Assembly: GCF_002160515.1 (NCBI RefSeq)
Contig: NZ_NFKS01000001.1
Coordinates: 62,001-126,000, forward strand
Origin: Anaeromassilibacillus sp. An172
GTDB taxonomy: Bacteria; Bacillota; Clostridia; Oscillospirales; Acutalibacteraceae
DNA: 64,000 nt
Direction of reading: 5' to 3'
Within the stretch, counting starts at the first letter, position 1, and the number at the start of each line of letters is the position of its first letter. Shown here in pieces: positions 1-9,041 of the stretch. The position numbers and the translations under genes are program-made. Under the pieces are notes generated by a model. That model was not told the DNA's origin. It did not search any database and saw only the letters and a list, made by a program, of their open reading frames with translations.

Positions 1-113
1 AAGGCAAAAAAGAAAACACAATATGCGGAAAATTCGGAAGTATACCTTTTCAGATTATAGTCATTGCAGGTTCTCTTATTGCGACAGTTGGAGCCTTGAT
101 TAAGATAGTATAA
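1..113 (+). CDS. C-terminal end of a membrane protein (partial)
   Basis: An open frame enters from the left edge and stops with TAA at 111-113. The visible 36 residues include a hydrophobic stretch (IIVIAGSLIATVGALI) typical of a last membrane helix. It ends 12 bases before the GTG of the next gene on the same strand, so the two are probably co-transcribed. Nothing more can be said about function because the rest of the gene lies outside the window. Confidence 0.55.
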   Translation, partial: GKKENTICGKFGSIPFQIIVIAGSLIATVGALIKIV

Positions 114-125
114 GGGTGAATTGAT

Positions 126-956
126 GTGAAAGACAATAATATTTTTAATACAACTCCAATTACAAAAATAAGGCCTACTATAGAATTTTTTCTGGGTGCT
201 GATACCGAACATGACAAAACCATTGAGTGTGGTGTTTTAGAAAAAACCTTAGAAACTGCCAAACAACTTGGTTTTGTAGATGAAAATGGAAAATCAAAAG
301 TTGACAGAGTTTTTATGTATAACCCTGACGCCATAGGATTGTGGATATATCAGGAGTACAAAGACTTATTTAAGCCTCTTGAAAATATTACCCAAGTTAG
401 GGAGGACATTCTAACGGTTTATCCTCCTGTAACGCCGGTGTGTTTTGGCTCAATGTATACGGGAATGAAGCCTGAAAATCATGGGATTCTTAAATATGAA
501 AAACCTGTTTTGCAGGTAAACACCATTTTCGATTTTTTACCCTCAGTAGGTAAAAAGGTAGCTATAGTCTGCACTCAGGGGGATTCTATAGCCGAGATTT
601 TTAAGGGCAGAAAGGTAGACTATTTTATTTATCCAACCATTGACCGGTGCAACAAAAAGGCGGAAGAGCTGATAATTGCGGACAATCACGACCTTATAGT
701 TTTGTATAACGGTAATTATGACTACTACATGCACAGGTTTACACCAAAGGGTAGAAAATCCATAAACGAGCTTAGAAAAAATATTGATACCTATTGCGCA
801 CTTTATGAGCTAATTAAAGAAAACTGGAAACAGCATAGAACTTTTATGGCGTTTGCTCCGGACCACGGATGTCACAGAAGTATTTTTCCTCCCGGAAATC
901 ATGGAAAGAATATACCAAAGGATATGAATACAGTACATTTCTATACTTTTATATGA
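126..956 (+). CDS. AlkP-superfamily phosphodiesterase/nucleotide pyrophosphatase-like protein
   Basis: This 276-residue protein resembles type I phosphodiesterase/nucleotide pyrophosphatase members of the alkaline phosphatase superfamily. Visible signatures are the segment PPVTPVCFGSMYTGMKPENH at about residues 100-119, which would hold the nucleophilic Thr, and late metal-ligand motifs APDHGCH (about 244-250) and GNHGK (about 257-261). No signal peptide is seen, so it should act in the cytoplasm on phosphodiester or phosphonate substrates; the substrate is unknown. It is shorter than typical 400-residue relatives. The start is GTG at 126, preceded by an AAGGGTG Shine-Dalgarno; the ATG at 124 is out of frame. 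The preceding membrane-protein gene ends just upstream. Confidence 0.75.
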   Translation: MKDNNIFNTTPITKIRPTIEFFLGADTEHDKTIECGVLEKTLETAKQLGFVDENGKSKVDRVFMYNPDAIGLWIYQEYKDLFKPLENITQVREDILTVYPPVTPVCFGSMYTGMKPENHGILKYEKPVLQVNTIFDFLPSVGKKVAIVCTQGDSIAEIFKGRKVDYFIYPTIDRCNKKAEELIIADNHDLIVLYNGNYDYYMHRFTPKGRKSINELRKNIDTYCALYELIKENWKQHRTFMAFAPDHGCHRSIFPPGNHGKNIPKDMNTVHFYTFI

Positions 957-975
957 GGCTTTTGAGGGGTAGAAA

Positions 976-1248
976 ATGGAATTATTAAACATAGTAAAAA
1001 ATACGATTGCGACAAAAATAATAATAGGGTCGTTTGTTGTTAATACATTAACAACCCTTTGCGCTTCCGGAATAGTCTATTGCTGTCCAAATTCAGCGTT
1101 AATAACGGCAATTATTGCAGTCGGATTGATATTTTCACCGATTATAATTTTAAACATATATTATGTCTGGAACACACAGCGGAAGTACAAAACTATTGAT
1201 GTTATAATATCTGCGGTTACAGCGGTTTTTCATTTGATAATAATATAA
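976..1248 (+). CDS. small membrane protein
   Basis: A 90-residue protein with three hydrophobic stretches (roughly residues 14-35, 40-63 and 74-90) and little else. GAGGGG at 964-969 lies seven bases before the ATG and supports translation. It follows the phosphodiesterase by 19 bases, so it is likely in the same operon. After the TAA the same frame stays open to a TAG at 1366-1368 and encodes another hydrophobic stretch, so this may be the front of a longer membrane protein broken by a nonsense mutation. Family not recognised. Confidence 0.55.
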   Translation: MELLNIVKNTIATKIIIGSFVVNTLTTLCASGIVYCCPNSALITAIIAVGLIFSPIIILNIYYVWNTQRKYKTIDVIISAVTAVFHLIII

Positions 1249-1269
1249 TTTTTGATATATAAAAAAATA

Positions 1270-1368
1270 ATGCCGGTTGACCGTTTTACATTGCTGTATT
1301 TGACTTTTCCGCTGTGCATTGGAGGCTTGAACTTTGTAAGAGGATATAAAGGAAGACCATTTTTATAG
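1270..1368 (+). pseudogene. possible continuation of the 976-1248 membrane protein after an in-frame stop
   Basis: This 32-codon frame (ATG at 1270) is in phase with 976-1248, separated only by its TAA plus seven codons. It encodes a hydrophobic segment followed by GLNFVRGYKGRPFL. No clear ribosome-binding site precedes the ATG. The simplest reading is a decayed tail of the upstream gene; an independent micro-protein is possible but less likely. Confidence 0.3.
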
Positions 1369-1375
1369 AGACAAC

Positions 1376-1513
1376 ATGGAAAACAGAAGGATACCTAAAA
1401 TTACTGTCATGAAAATTTTTACTGTAGTAGTTATTTTAGTCTGTATTGCCTCTGTGATTATGTGTATTTTGAATTATTATGATTTTTCTATATTTAATGA
1501 TATAGGAGCGTAA
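1376..1513 (+). CDS. 45-residue single-pass membrane micro-protein
   Basis: ATG at 1376 opens a 45-residue frame ending at TAA 1511-1513. It has a basic start (MENRRIPK), one strongly hydrophobic helix at about residues 11-32, and an acidic end. The ribosome-binding site is weak (AGAG at 1367-1370). The terminator that starts about 45 bases downstream closes the operon after it, which supports it being transcribed. No family recognised; it could equally be debris of a decayed membrane gene. Confidence 0.4.
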   Translation: MENRRIPKITVMKIFTVVVILVCIASVIMCILNYYDFSIFNDIGA

Positions 1514-1555
1514 CCAACAGTAAAACTCTATAAATCCAATATTTAAAAAACTATC

Positions 1556-1599
1556 AAAAATCAAACCTGTAGAATTTGTTTTATAGGTTTGATTTTTTT
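1556..1599 (+). terminator. intrinsic terminator
   Basis: Inverted repeat AAATCAAACCT / AGGTTTGATTT with a 16-base loop followed by a run of T. It ends the rightward operon that begins before the window. Confidence 0.8.
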
Positions 1600-1870
1600 A
1601 TTTCACACAGTACTTAAAAGGTTTCTAAAAAACTGAATATGATGAAAATTATCATTGATATCTTAATCATTTAAGGTGTTGTATTTAAAAACTGTTTAAA
1701 AGCCAATTAAATCTAATTTATTGTTTAAATATATAGAAATATAGATATCTCGCTTTTTATTTTAATTGATGAAGTTAGGTGTATAAAACACATGGAATTT
1801 TGTATTTAACCGCAAAAAGAATTAAACATAACAATAAATAATAGTCTAAATTTAATAAAACAATACAAGA
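1600..1870. other. AT-rich intergenic stretch without a gene
   Basis: About 270 bases of very AT-rich DNA between the terminator and the promoter of the large secreted protein. I see no convincing ORF, RNA gene or repeat in it. Confidence 0.5.
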
Positions 1871-1876
1871 AAATTA

Positions 1877-1904
1877 TTGAAAAAAATTACCTTAAGAGTA
1901 TAAT
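1877..1904 (+). promoter_or_regulatory. sigma-A type promoter of the GH20 gene
   Basis: TTGAAA at 1877-1882 and TATAAT at 1899-1904 with 16-base spacing. It would start RNA near 1911, leaving about 200 bases of leader before the ATG at 2110. The leader holds a 14-residue mini-ORF (1958-2002) behind AAAGGAG, which may affect translation. Confidence 0.65.
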
Positions 1905-2109
1905 GTAAACTATATAAAGTGGTACATTTGTAAAAAAATATATTGCAGGAAAGGAGAATGGATAATAGCAATATTTTGCAAAACTTTATGCCGCTTATGT
2001 GATGAATTATTTGTATTTTATCTAAAGAAAGGAGTAAAAACAGAGGTAAAAGACATATGTAAGTTAATTATTCAAGTGTAAAATGTTTAACAGAACGGAG
2101 GATAGAGCG

Positions 2110-5100
2110 ATGAAAAAATTTCTGAGCGTGATTTTATCTTGTCTTATGGTTTTGTCCATGGTTTCAGTGGCATCTTTTGCAGATGAAAACGTCGGACAGC
2201 TTGAGGGAGAGGGAACTGCTGAAAATCCTTTTGTGATAAAGTCGGCAGATGATTTGATTGATATGTCAAATCTTATAGAACAGGATGCAGCATATGCAGA
2301 CGATTATTATGTTTTAGCAAACGATATAGACTGTACCGGAGCTTCAATAACACCTATCGGAAAAACTAACTATTTCAGCGGTGTTCTTGACGGACAGTCT
2401 TTTGAAATATCAAATATTGTTATAGATGACGCCACAGACAATACAGGATTGATAGCTTTTGCGGACGGAGCAACTGTTAAAAACATAGGCATAGTTGATT
2501 CTAATATTAAAGGCGCAGGCAATACCGGTGCGCTTATCGGAAGAAGTATGCATGCAACAGTTTACAATAGCTATGCAAGAGGAGTAACTATTGTCGGAGG
2601 CAAGGATGCAGGCGGACTTATAGGAATGTGCAACAATTCAGTTGTAGAAAACTGTTTTTCAAACGGTAACGTAACCGGTAAAGGCGATTCAGCAGGCGGA
2701 CTTTTGGGTTCACTCAATGCAAGCCTTGATACAACGCCGGAAGCAAAACCGGTTTTGAGAAACTGCTATTCTCTCGCCATTGTTTCAGCAACTAAATACG
2801 GCGGAGCAATAATGGGCTGGGACGAAGGATTAAGCTCTCCTCAGTTTGCAAGAACCATAGAGAATGTTTACTATTTGGAAAGTCAAAAACCAATGGGAAA
2901 TAATGGAGAAAGTGATGAGTACACTCCTTGTGCTTTGAAAGAGTTTATAGATGGTACATTGCTTGAAAAGCTCAACAGCACAGGTAATGAAAATTATGCT
3001 GCATGGATTACCGGCGGTTCAGGTTATCCTGAATTCAGAGAGGGAACAGGCTCTTCAGTTGAAACAACCCTTAAAGGTGACGGAACAGAAGAAAGTCCAT
3101 ATTTAATTGAAAATGCCGATGACCTTTTTGAAATGGCCCGTGTAGTAGAGCTTTCTTATTTGTTTGCAGGCGCTAACTATAAACTTACCGCTTCCATAGA
3201 TATGAAAGACGTTGATTTCGAAGGTATAGGAAATTTCAGCTTCTCCGGAACATTTGACGGAGGCAATCACGTTGTCAGAAATCTTAATATGGATTTAGGC
3301 GGCCAGTCAAACGCAGGTTTCTTCAGAAATATTGACGGCGCTGTTATAAAGAACTTTGGTATTGAAAGCGGTTCTATTTCCGGTGGATTTACTGTTGGTT
3401 CTATTGCAGGCAACGCAAATAATTCTCAGATTATTAACTGCTATAACAATGCAGAAATAAAGGGTTTTGATACAGTCGGAGGTATCGCAGGTTCTATCAG
3501 CAACACCACAATAAAGAATTCCTTTAATAAAGGAAAAATCAGAGGTACTTTCAGACTGGGTGGAATTGTAGGTAAAATATCTGCAATAGATGAAGATTTC
3601 ACAGAGCCAGTACTTGATAACTGCTACAATTTGGGACATGTTAACTGGGGAACATATTCAGGAAAGGTTATAGGTTTTACCGCTGTGCCTGAATTAAATA
3701 TTTCCAATACATATTACAACATGGAACAAATTCCTGATATGGGAATAGGCAATGTACAGCCTTTTATCACCAATGCTGGAGTTATCGGAAAAACAAAAGC
3801 TGAACTTACAGACAGCGAATTTGTAAACCTTTTAAATTCAAATGCAAAAGAGGGATATCTCACATGGACTTATGGCGAAGATAAAACCGCTGTATTTGAG
3901 GAATTTGAAGAGGTAGGCAAACTGGAAGCTTTCATGGCTTCTGTAACTTCTGTTGAGGTAAAAGACGGAAAAATTTCTCCTATTTATTCAGATGACGGTA
4001 AATATGTAACATCTGTTTACGGTTCAACAAATAAAAACGTGGTTGACCTTGAGGGAAATGTTTATACTCCTTTGACAGAACAGACAGCGCTTTTGATATT
4101 GGATGTATATGATACCGAGAGCAATGAAAAAGTTGGACGCATTGACAGAAATATTGAAATTACCATACCGGGAAAATACGACAATGAAGGCATAAATCAG
4201 AAGCCTAATGTAGTTCCCGGATTAAGAGAGTGGTATGGCCTTGAGGGTAATTTTGAAATAACAGGTGAAACAAGAATTGTTGCCACAAGCGATGAATCAC
4301 TGGAAATGGCAAACAGACTTAAAACCTATTTCAAAGATATGCTTGACATAGAGCTTTCTGTTGTACAGCTTCCGCAGGGAGAAGCAAATGACATTATCCT
4401 TAATTTCAATACCGACAGACAAAATGACCTTCAGGAAGAAGGATACGAGATTTCTATCACAGATAGAATTATAATTGAAGCACCTACAGAAATAGGTCTG
4501 TTCTACGGCGGAGTTTCTCTTACTCAGATTTTGTATCAGGAGCCGACACACAGCCTGATTCCAAAGGGCTACATTCGTGATTATCCTGAATATGAACTCC
4601 GTGGCGGAATGATGGATGTTGCCAGAAAGTATTTCTCACTTGATTATATCGAGGAAATGGGTAAATACATGTCATGGTTTAAGCTGAACACCCTCAGCCT
4701 GCATATAAATGACTGCGGCGGTGAATATCCTAATTCCTTTGTAGTTGAGAGCAAAAAGTATCCGCAGCTTAACTTGAATAACGGAGAATATGTATGGTCA
4801 CAGGATTACTATCGTCAGATGCAGAAAAATCTCAAGGAATATGGTGTGAATGTTATCACAGAGATAGACACTCCCGGACATGCTGCAATGTTTGGAAACA
4901 TTGACAGCACAATAGTAAACGGGGCAAACTTCGATTTGTCAGGACATTATGACGAGTCACTTGCATTGGTTGAGGATGTTTTCGATGAATTCTTAGACGG
5001 TGAAGACCCTGTATTCCAGAGTGCATATGTTCATATAGGAACAGACGAGTCAGCCAACACAAACGAAAACATGAGACGCTATATCAACGACTTGGCTCAG

Positions 5101-7509
5101 TATTTACTGGGTAAAGATAATGTTGATAAGGTTGTATTCTGGGGTAACCTTACATACTATTACGGTGAAACTACAGTAAACAGTGAAAATGTTGTAAATC
5201 AAATTTGGGATAGCGCTGACCAGCGTGTTGATGAGGCTTTGGACGCAGGATTTGAGGTAATCAATTCCACAAGTAATATTATGTACCTTGTTCCAAATAC
5301 AGGAGCAGCATTCGGTCCGGGAACTTTCTTTAACGGATATGTTGACATGGCAAGATTCTATGACACATGGCAGGGCGGAAGCGATTTCACCACAAGAAAT
5401 CTTTCCAACCCTTACATGCTCAGAGGCGGCATAGATAACTACTATGGAGATTTTGACGTACTTAAAGGAAATCCTCAGATTCTTGGTTCCTTGTTCTGTA
5501 ACTGGAACGACTTGGGCTGGTATTCTGATTATGATATGCTTGACCTTATGATTTCCTACATAGGAGGTATAAGCGAGAAGCTTTGGTACGGTGATGAGGA
5601 CAGATTTGAAAGCGGAGATGAATTTGTTGAAGCTTTCAACGCAGTTGGAGATTTTGCAGCTTATGCAAATCCGAGAAGAATAGTAAAAACAGATACGTAC
5701 ACAATTGCTCAGTATGATTTTGAAAATGTTACTGAAAACACCATTGAGGATATAGCAAACGACTATGACGGAACTTTAGTAAACGGTGAAATCATATTCG
5801 ATGATACCCTTGGAAGCAATGTGTTTAAGCTTGACGGAACATCATATATTAACTTGCCATTTGAGGCTGTAGGTTATCCGTACACAATTTCCTTTGATTT
5901 GTATTTGGACGGAGAACAGCCTGAAAATGCAGTTTTGTTCCAGGATGATCACTGTACTTTCTATCTCAACTATAAAGAAAATGGTGTATCCTTTGTAGTT
6001 GATAAGTATGAATATACTTTCAATACAACTATCCCAACAGATCAGTGGGTAAATATTAAGCTTACAAGCACATTTGTACATGGCGGAGTAAATACAACAA
6101 CTCTTGTTATCAATGATGAAGAGTTCAGTCCAGCTGTTTTGGGCAGAGATAACAACTCAAAATCTTCCTACATCGGAACAGAAAAGATGTTTGAGGGAAT
6201 CACAGGAAAGATTGACAATATAAGCATTTATAATAAGTATAGACTTCTCTATGACCCGAACTTCAAATTTGAGGGAGAAGGCACAGAAGAGTCACCTTAT
6301 CTTATTCAGAATGCAGAAGACCTGAGCATGTTCAGCAACTTCCTCAATTCCGGTGAATATACAGATGCGTACTTCAAACTTACCAACGATATAGATATGG
6401 CAGGTGCTAAATACACAACTGTAGCCACATTCAGTGGAACATTTGACGGCGACGGTCATGTTATCAGCAACCTTACAATCAATAATTCAGGTGTAACAAA
6501 TGTAGGACTTATCGGCTTCTTAGAGGGCGGAACTATCAAAAACCTCGGTATAGCTGATTCAACAATAACAGGAGGAGATAAGGTCGGAGCTTTTGCAGGA
6601 AGAACAATGCATGCGACTATCTATAACTGCTATGGAAAGAATGTAACTGTAAACGGCGGAAACGATGTCGGCGGTCTTGTAGGAATGTGCAATAACAGCG
6701 TGGTTGAAAACTGCTTTACAACAGGTACAATCACAGGCACAGGTATATCAATAGGCGGAGTATTTGGTTCAATGAACAGCAGCCTTGATGCAAATCCTGA
6801 AGCACAGATGGTTGTAAATAACTGTTATTCAACAGCAGAAGCCAAGGGCGAAGGTAACGTTGGCGCAATAGCAGGTTGGGACGAATATGCAGCATACCCA
6901 CAGTATTTGTCAACAATAGATAAGGCTTACTATCTTGAGGGCAAAAACCCAATAGGCAACTGTGAAAACTATGCTGATTATACTTCTATAACAGCAGAAC
7001 AGCTCACAGACGGTACTTTGCTTGATAAACTCAATAGCGGCAAGAAGGATTACTATAAAACATGGATAAGCGGAGAGGACAACATGCCTGTGCTTAGATT
7101 TGTTTTGGATGTTGATAAGACCGATTTGTCAGAGCTTATTGCTAAGGCTCAGGAAATAATCGACTCTGATAATTTCTATCTGCCTGAATCTATTGACAAT
7201 ATGAAGCAAGAAATGGACAATGCTCAGAAGATAGTTGACAAACAGGATGCCACAGCTGGAGAAATAACAGCTGCATACGAGAAGCTTGAAACTGCAATAT
7301 TCAATGTTATCCCGGCAATCCTCGGAGATGTAAACTTTGATAATGTACTTGATATAAACGATGTAACACTTATCCAGAAACACATTGTCAACATAGAAAC
7401 CCAGGGAACATTCTATGAAAGCCTTGCTGATGTAGATGGCGACGGAATTATAACAATAAAGGATGCAACAGGCGTACAGATTATTCTTATTAAGTCTCAG
7501 GCTGCATAA
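2110..7509 (+). CDS. secreted multidomain GH20 beta-N-acetylhexosaminidase with GLUG repeats and dockerin
   Basis: A 1,799-residue exported enzyme predicted to release terminal N-acetylhexosamine from glycans. In order: a signal peptide (MKKFLSVILSCLMVLSM...), GLUG-type repeat blocks (about 35-315 and 325-590), an Ig-like linker, a GH20 N-terminal subdomain (about 705-815), the GH20 barrel (about 820-1180) with the catalytic pair in HIGTDE (D979/E980), a LamG-like domain (about 1200-1375), a third GLUG block (about 1390-1660), a FIVAR module (about 1670-1735), and a type I dockerin with two calcium-loop repeats (about 1738-1797). The ATG at 2110 is chosen over 2083 because CGGAGG lies just upstream and the signal peptide then begins correctly. 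The dockerin implies docking onto a cohesin scaffold, but none is seen in the window. Confidence 0.9.
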   Translation: MKKFLSVILSCLMVLSMVSVASFADENVGQLEGEGTAENPFVIKSADDLIDMSNLIEQDAAYADDYYVLANDIDCTGASITPIGKTNYFSGVLDGQSFEISNIVIDDATDNTGLIAFADGATVKNIGIVDSNIKGAGNTGALIGRSMHATVYNSYARGVTIVGGKDAGGLIGMCNNSVVENCFSNGNVTGKGDSAGGLLGSLNASLDTTPEAKPVLRNCYSLAIVSATKYGGAIMGWDEGLSSPQFARTIENVYYLESQKPMGNNGESDEYTPCALKEFIDGTLLEKLNSTGNENYAAWITGGSGYPEFREGTGSSVETTLKGDGTEESPYLIENADDLFEMARVVELSYLFAGANYKLTASIDMKDVDFEGIGNFSFSGTFDGGNHVVRNLNMDLGGQSNAGFFRNIDGAVIKNFGIESGSISGGFTVGSIAGNANNSQIINCYNNAEIKGFDTVGGIAGSISNTTIKNSFNKGKIRGTFRLGGIVGKISAIDEDFTEPVLDNCYNLGHVNWGTYSGKVIGFTAVPELNISNTYYNMEQIPDMGIGNVQPFITNAGVIGKTKAELTDSEFVNLLNSNAKEGYLTWTYGEDKTAVFEEFEEVGKLEAFMASVTSVEVKDGKISPIYSDDGKYVTSVYGSTNKNVVDLEGNVYTPLTEQTALLILDVYDTESNEKVGRIDRNIEITIPGKYDNEGINQKPNVVPGLREWYGLEGNFEITGETRIVATSDESLEMANRLKTYFKDMLDIELSVVQLPQGEANDIILNFNTDRQNDLQEEGYEISITDRIIIEAPTEIGLFYGGVSLTQILYQEPTHSLIPKGYIRDYPEYELRGGMMDVARKYFSLDYIEEMGKYMSWFKLNTLSLHINDCGGEYPNSFVVESKKYPQLNLNNGEYVWSQDYYRQMQKNLKEYGVNVITEIDTPGHAAMFGNIDSTIVNGANFDLSGHYDESLALVEDVFDEFLDGEDPVFQSAYVHIGTDESANTNENMRRYINDLAQYLLGKDNVDKVVFWGNLTYYYGETTVNSENVVNQIWDSADQRVDEALDAGFEVINSTSNIMYLVPNTGAAFGPGTFFNGYVDMARFYDTWQGGSDFTTRNLSNPYMLRGGIDNYYGDFDVLKGNPQILGSLFCNWNDLGWYSDYDMLDLMISYIGGISEKLWYGDEDRFESGDEFVEAFNAVGDFAAYANPRRIVKTDTYTIAQYDFENVTENTIEDIANDYDGTLVNGEIIFDDTLGSNVFKLDGTSYINLPFEAVGYPYTISFDLYLDGEQPENAVLFQDDHCTFYLNYKENGVSFVVDKYEYTFNTTIPTDQWVNIKLTSTFVHGGVNTTTLVINDEEFSPAVLGRDNNSKSSYIGTEKMFEGITGKIDNISIYNKYRLLYDPNFKFEGEGTEESPYLIQNAEDLSMFSNFLNSGEYTDAYFKLTNDIDMAGAKYTTVATFSGTFDGDGHVISNLTINNSGVTNVGLIGFLEGGTIKNLGIADSTITGGDKVGAFAGRTMHATIYNCYGKNVTVNGGNDVGGLVGMCNNSVVENCFTTGTITGTGISIGGVFGSMNSSLDANPEAQMVVNNCYSTAEAKGEGNVGAIAGWDEYAAYPQYLSTIDKAYYLEGKNPIGNCENYADYTSITAEQLTDGTLLDKLNSGKKDYYKTWISGEDNMPVLRFVLDVDKTDLSELIAKAQEIIDSDNFYLPESIDNMKQEMDNAQKIVDKQDATAGEITAAYEKLETAIFNVIPAILGDVNFDNVLDINDVTLIQKHIVNIETQGTFYESLADVDGDGIITIKDATGVQIILIKSQAA

Positions 7510-7546
7510 GCAAAATGTTGTATACTTTAGGAGTAAAGGTTTAGTA

Positions 7547-7592
7547 TAAAAAACTCCCTTTCGGATATTCAAATCTGAAAGGGAGTTTTTCT
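7547..7592 (+). terminator. strong bidirectional terminator
   Basis: AAAAACTCCCTTTC / GAAAGGGAGTTTTT inverted repeat. It has T-runs on both strands and separates the GH20 gene from the convergent metallopeptidase gene. Confidence 0.85.
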
Positions 7593-7595
7593 AAG

Positions 7596-8165
7596 TTATT
7601 TTTTCATTCTCATCATTATTCTGTTTCCGTTTTCTTTAAACCATTTTTCCCGTTCCTTATAATCAGGCAAAATAGAAGCCACCAAGTTGTAGAAATTTTT
7701 TGAATGGTTCATCTCTTTTAAATGACAAAGCTCATGAACAACGGTGTAGTCTATCATTTCCTTGGGCATAAGCATTAAGAGACAGTTGAAATTAAGATTT
7801 TTCTTTCCGGAACAGCTTCCCCAGCGGGTAGTTTGATTTCTTATTGTAATTCTGTTATAGGTTACACCCAACTGTTTTGCAAAGTATTCAACTCTTTTTG
7901 GTATGTACTCAAGTGCCTTGTCTGCTAAAGCTTTTATATCCTCGTTGGTAAGCTTTGGCTCAGCATTTTTAGCAGCTTCCTCCTGGCGTTCTTTCATTGA
8001 AAGCATATGTTTTTCAATCCATGTTCTTTTTGAACTAATGAACTTTTTAATTTCGCTGTCGCTTAAATTAAGAGGAGCCTTAACATATAAATTCAAGTCA
8101 CTGCCTATTTCTATTGAGAGGGTTTTTCTGTTGCTTTTCTTTACAAATATTTTTTCAGGCATCAT
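7596..8165 (-). CDS. YgjP/SprT-like zinc metallopeptidase (DUF45 family)
   Basis: A 189-residue protein with the HELCHLKEMNH motif (H144, E145, H148, with H154 as likely third zinc ligand). Just before it is the conserved TRWGSCS segment (about 113-119). Both match the YgjP-type family of cytoplasmic zinc peptidases (DUF45, M48-like clan). Physiological substrates of the family are poorly known. GGAGAGG precedes two consecutive ATG codons, so the start may be 8165 or 8162. The gene stands alone, convergent with the GH20 gene and sharing its terminator. Length is somewhat below the usual 220-240 residues. Confidence 0.85.
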   Translation of the reverse strand: MMPEKIFVKKSNRKTLSIEIGSDLNLYVKAPLNLSDSEIKKFISSKRTWIEKHMLSMKERQEEAAKNAEPKLTNEDIKALADKALEYIPKRVEYFAKQLGVTYNRITIRNQTTRWGSCSGKKNLNFNCLLMLMPKEMIDYTVVHELCHLKEMNHSKNFYNLVASILPDYKEREKWFKENGNRIMMRMKK

Positions 8166-8245
8166 TTTTACCTCTCCGTTTCGTTATAATGTTACTAAAT
8201 TCTATAACATATTATTAAGTCCGTCAATACTTGATATTGTTTTAA

Positions 8246-8274
8246 TTGAAATTTTATATATCATATGATAAAAT
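8246..8274 (+). promoter_or_regulatory. promoter for the GNAT gene
   Basis: TTGAAA (8246-8251) and TAAAAT (8269-8274) with 17-base spacing, followed about 60 bases later by the SD and GTG start. Confidence 0.55.
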
Positions 8275-8336
8275 AAATTAAGAGACTAAAAAGTGGTTGT
8301 AATTTAAGCGATATTTTTTAATTGAGGGGTGGTATC

Positions 8337-8783
8337 GTGATAATTAGAAAAATAGAAAATACTGAACGCATAACGGCTGTTGCTTTGATATGGGATACAT
8401 TTTTGAAATTTGAAGCTCCTGACTATTCTTTTGAAGGGGTTGATGCTTTCAGGTCTTTTATTTTTAATGATAAGATTTTAGACACTTTAGAAATTTTTGG
8501 AGCTTATGAAAAAGAAAAGCTTTTAGGCGTCATTGCCACAAATCAAAACAGAAAACACATATGCTGCTTTTTTGTAGAAGCAGACAGTCAGCGCAAGGGA
8601 ATAGGCAGAAAGCTTTGGGAATACATAAAAAAGCACAATCAAAATGATGTTGTCACCGTAAACTCATCGCCATATGCTGTTAAAGTTTATCATAAGTTTG
8701 GGTTTATTGATACAGATACAGAAAAAACCACGGACGGCATAAGGTATACACCGATGAAATATGAAATGGATAATGGATTATAA
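8337..8783 (+). CDS. GNAT-family N-acetyltransferase
   Basis: A 148-residue acetyl-CoA dependent acetyltransferase. The acetyl-CoA binding motif A appears as FVEADSQRKGIGRKLWEYIK (about residues 80-99), preceded by a beta strand containing HICCFF. The C-terminal YHKFGF motif near residue 125 fits the GNAT fold. The acceptor substrate cannot be predicted. The frame is open from a TTG at 8322, but GAGGGGTGG at 8324-8332 sits within that extension and points to GTG 8337 as the start. It has its own promoter and is followed by a tiny ORF and a terminator. Confidence 0.8.
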   Translation: MIIRKIENTERITAVALIWDTFLKFEAPDYSFEGVDAFRSFIFNDKILDTLEIFGAYEKEKLLGVIATNQNRKHICCFFVEADSQRKGIGRKLWEYIKKHNQNDVVTVNSSPYAVKVYHKFGFIDTDTEKTTDGIRYTPMKYEMDNGL

Positions 8784-8801
8784 AACAGAGATGATATAGT
8801 T

Positions 8802-8903
8802 ATGGACCTTAGAGAGGTTATGAATATAGAAGAAGGATATTATGCGGGGTATAGACCGATATATGATAAGCTTCAAAAGAAAGCAAAGAAGCAGACGAAA
8901 TAA
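8802..8903 (+). CDS. 33-residue ORF, possibly a gene remnant
   Basis: ATG at 8802 to TAA at 8901-8903 encodes a charged peptide ending in a Lys-rich tail (KLQKKAKKQTK). Only a weak purine stretch (ACAGAG) precedes it. It lies between the acetyltransferase stop and a strong terminator, so it is transcribed. The sequence looks like the C-terminus of a larger soluble protein, and a remnant is as likely as a real micro-protein. Confidence 0.3.
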   Translation: MDLREVMNIEEGYYAGYRPIYDKLQKKAKKQTK

Positions 8904-8935
8904 ATGAAAGCTTTATTATGAGATAAATCTACATC

Positions 8936-8982
8936 CAAAAAGCTGTTGTGTCCGTGTTTTGCCGGAACACAACAGCTTTTTT
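8936..8982 (+). terminator. intrinsic terminator
   Basis: Long stem AAAAGCTGTTGTGTCCG / CGGAACACAACAGCTTTT followed by T residues. It closes the acetyltransferase transcript. Confidence 0.85.
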
Positions 8983-9041
8983 CTTGAAATAATTGACCAA
9001 AATATGTTTTCAATCGTTTATATATCAGAGGAGGGATCAAA

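Noticed and set aside
2200-7100. Possible frameshifted or duplicated gene because of repeated blocks
   Set aside because: The frame is unbroken; the repeats are GLUG modules within one protein.
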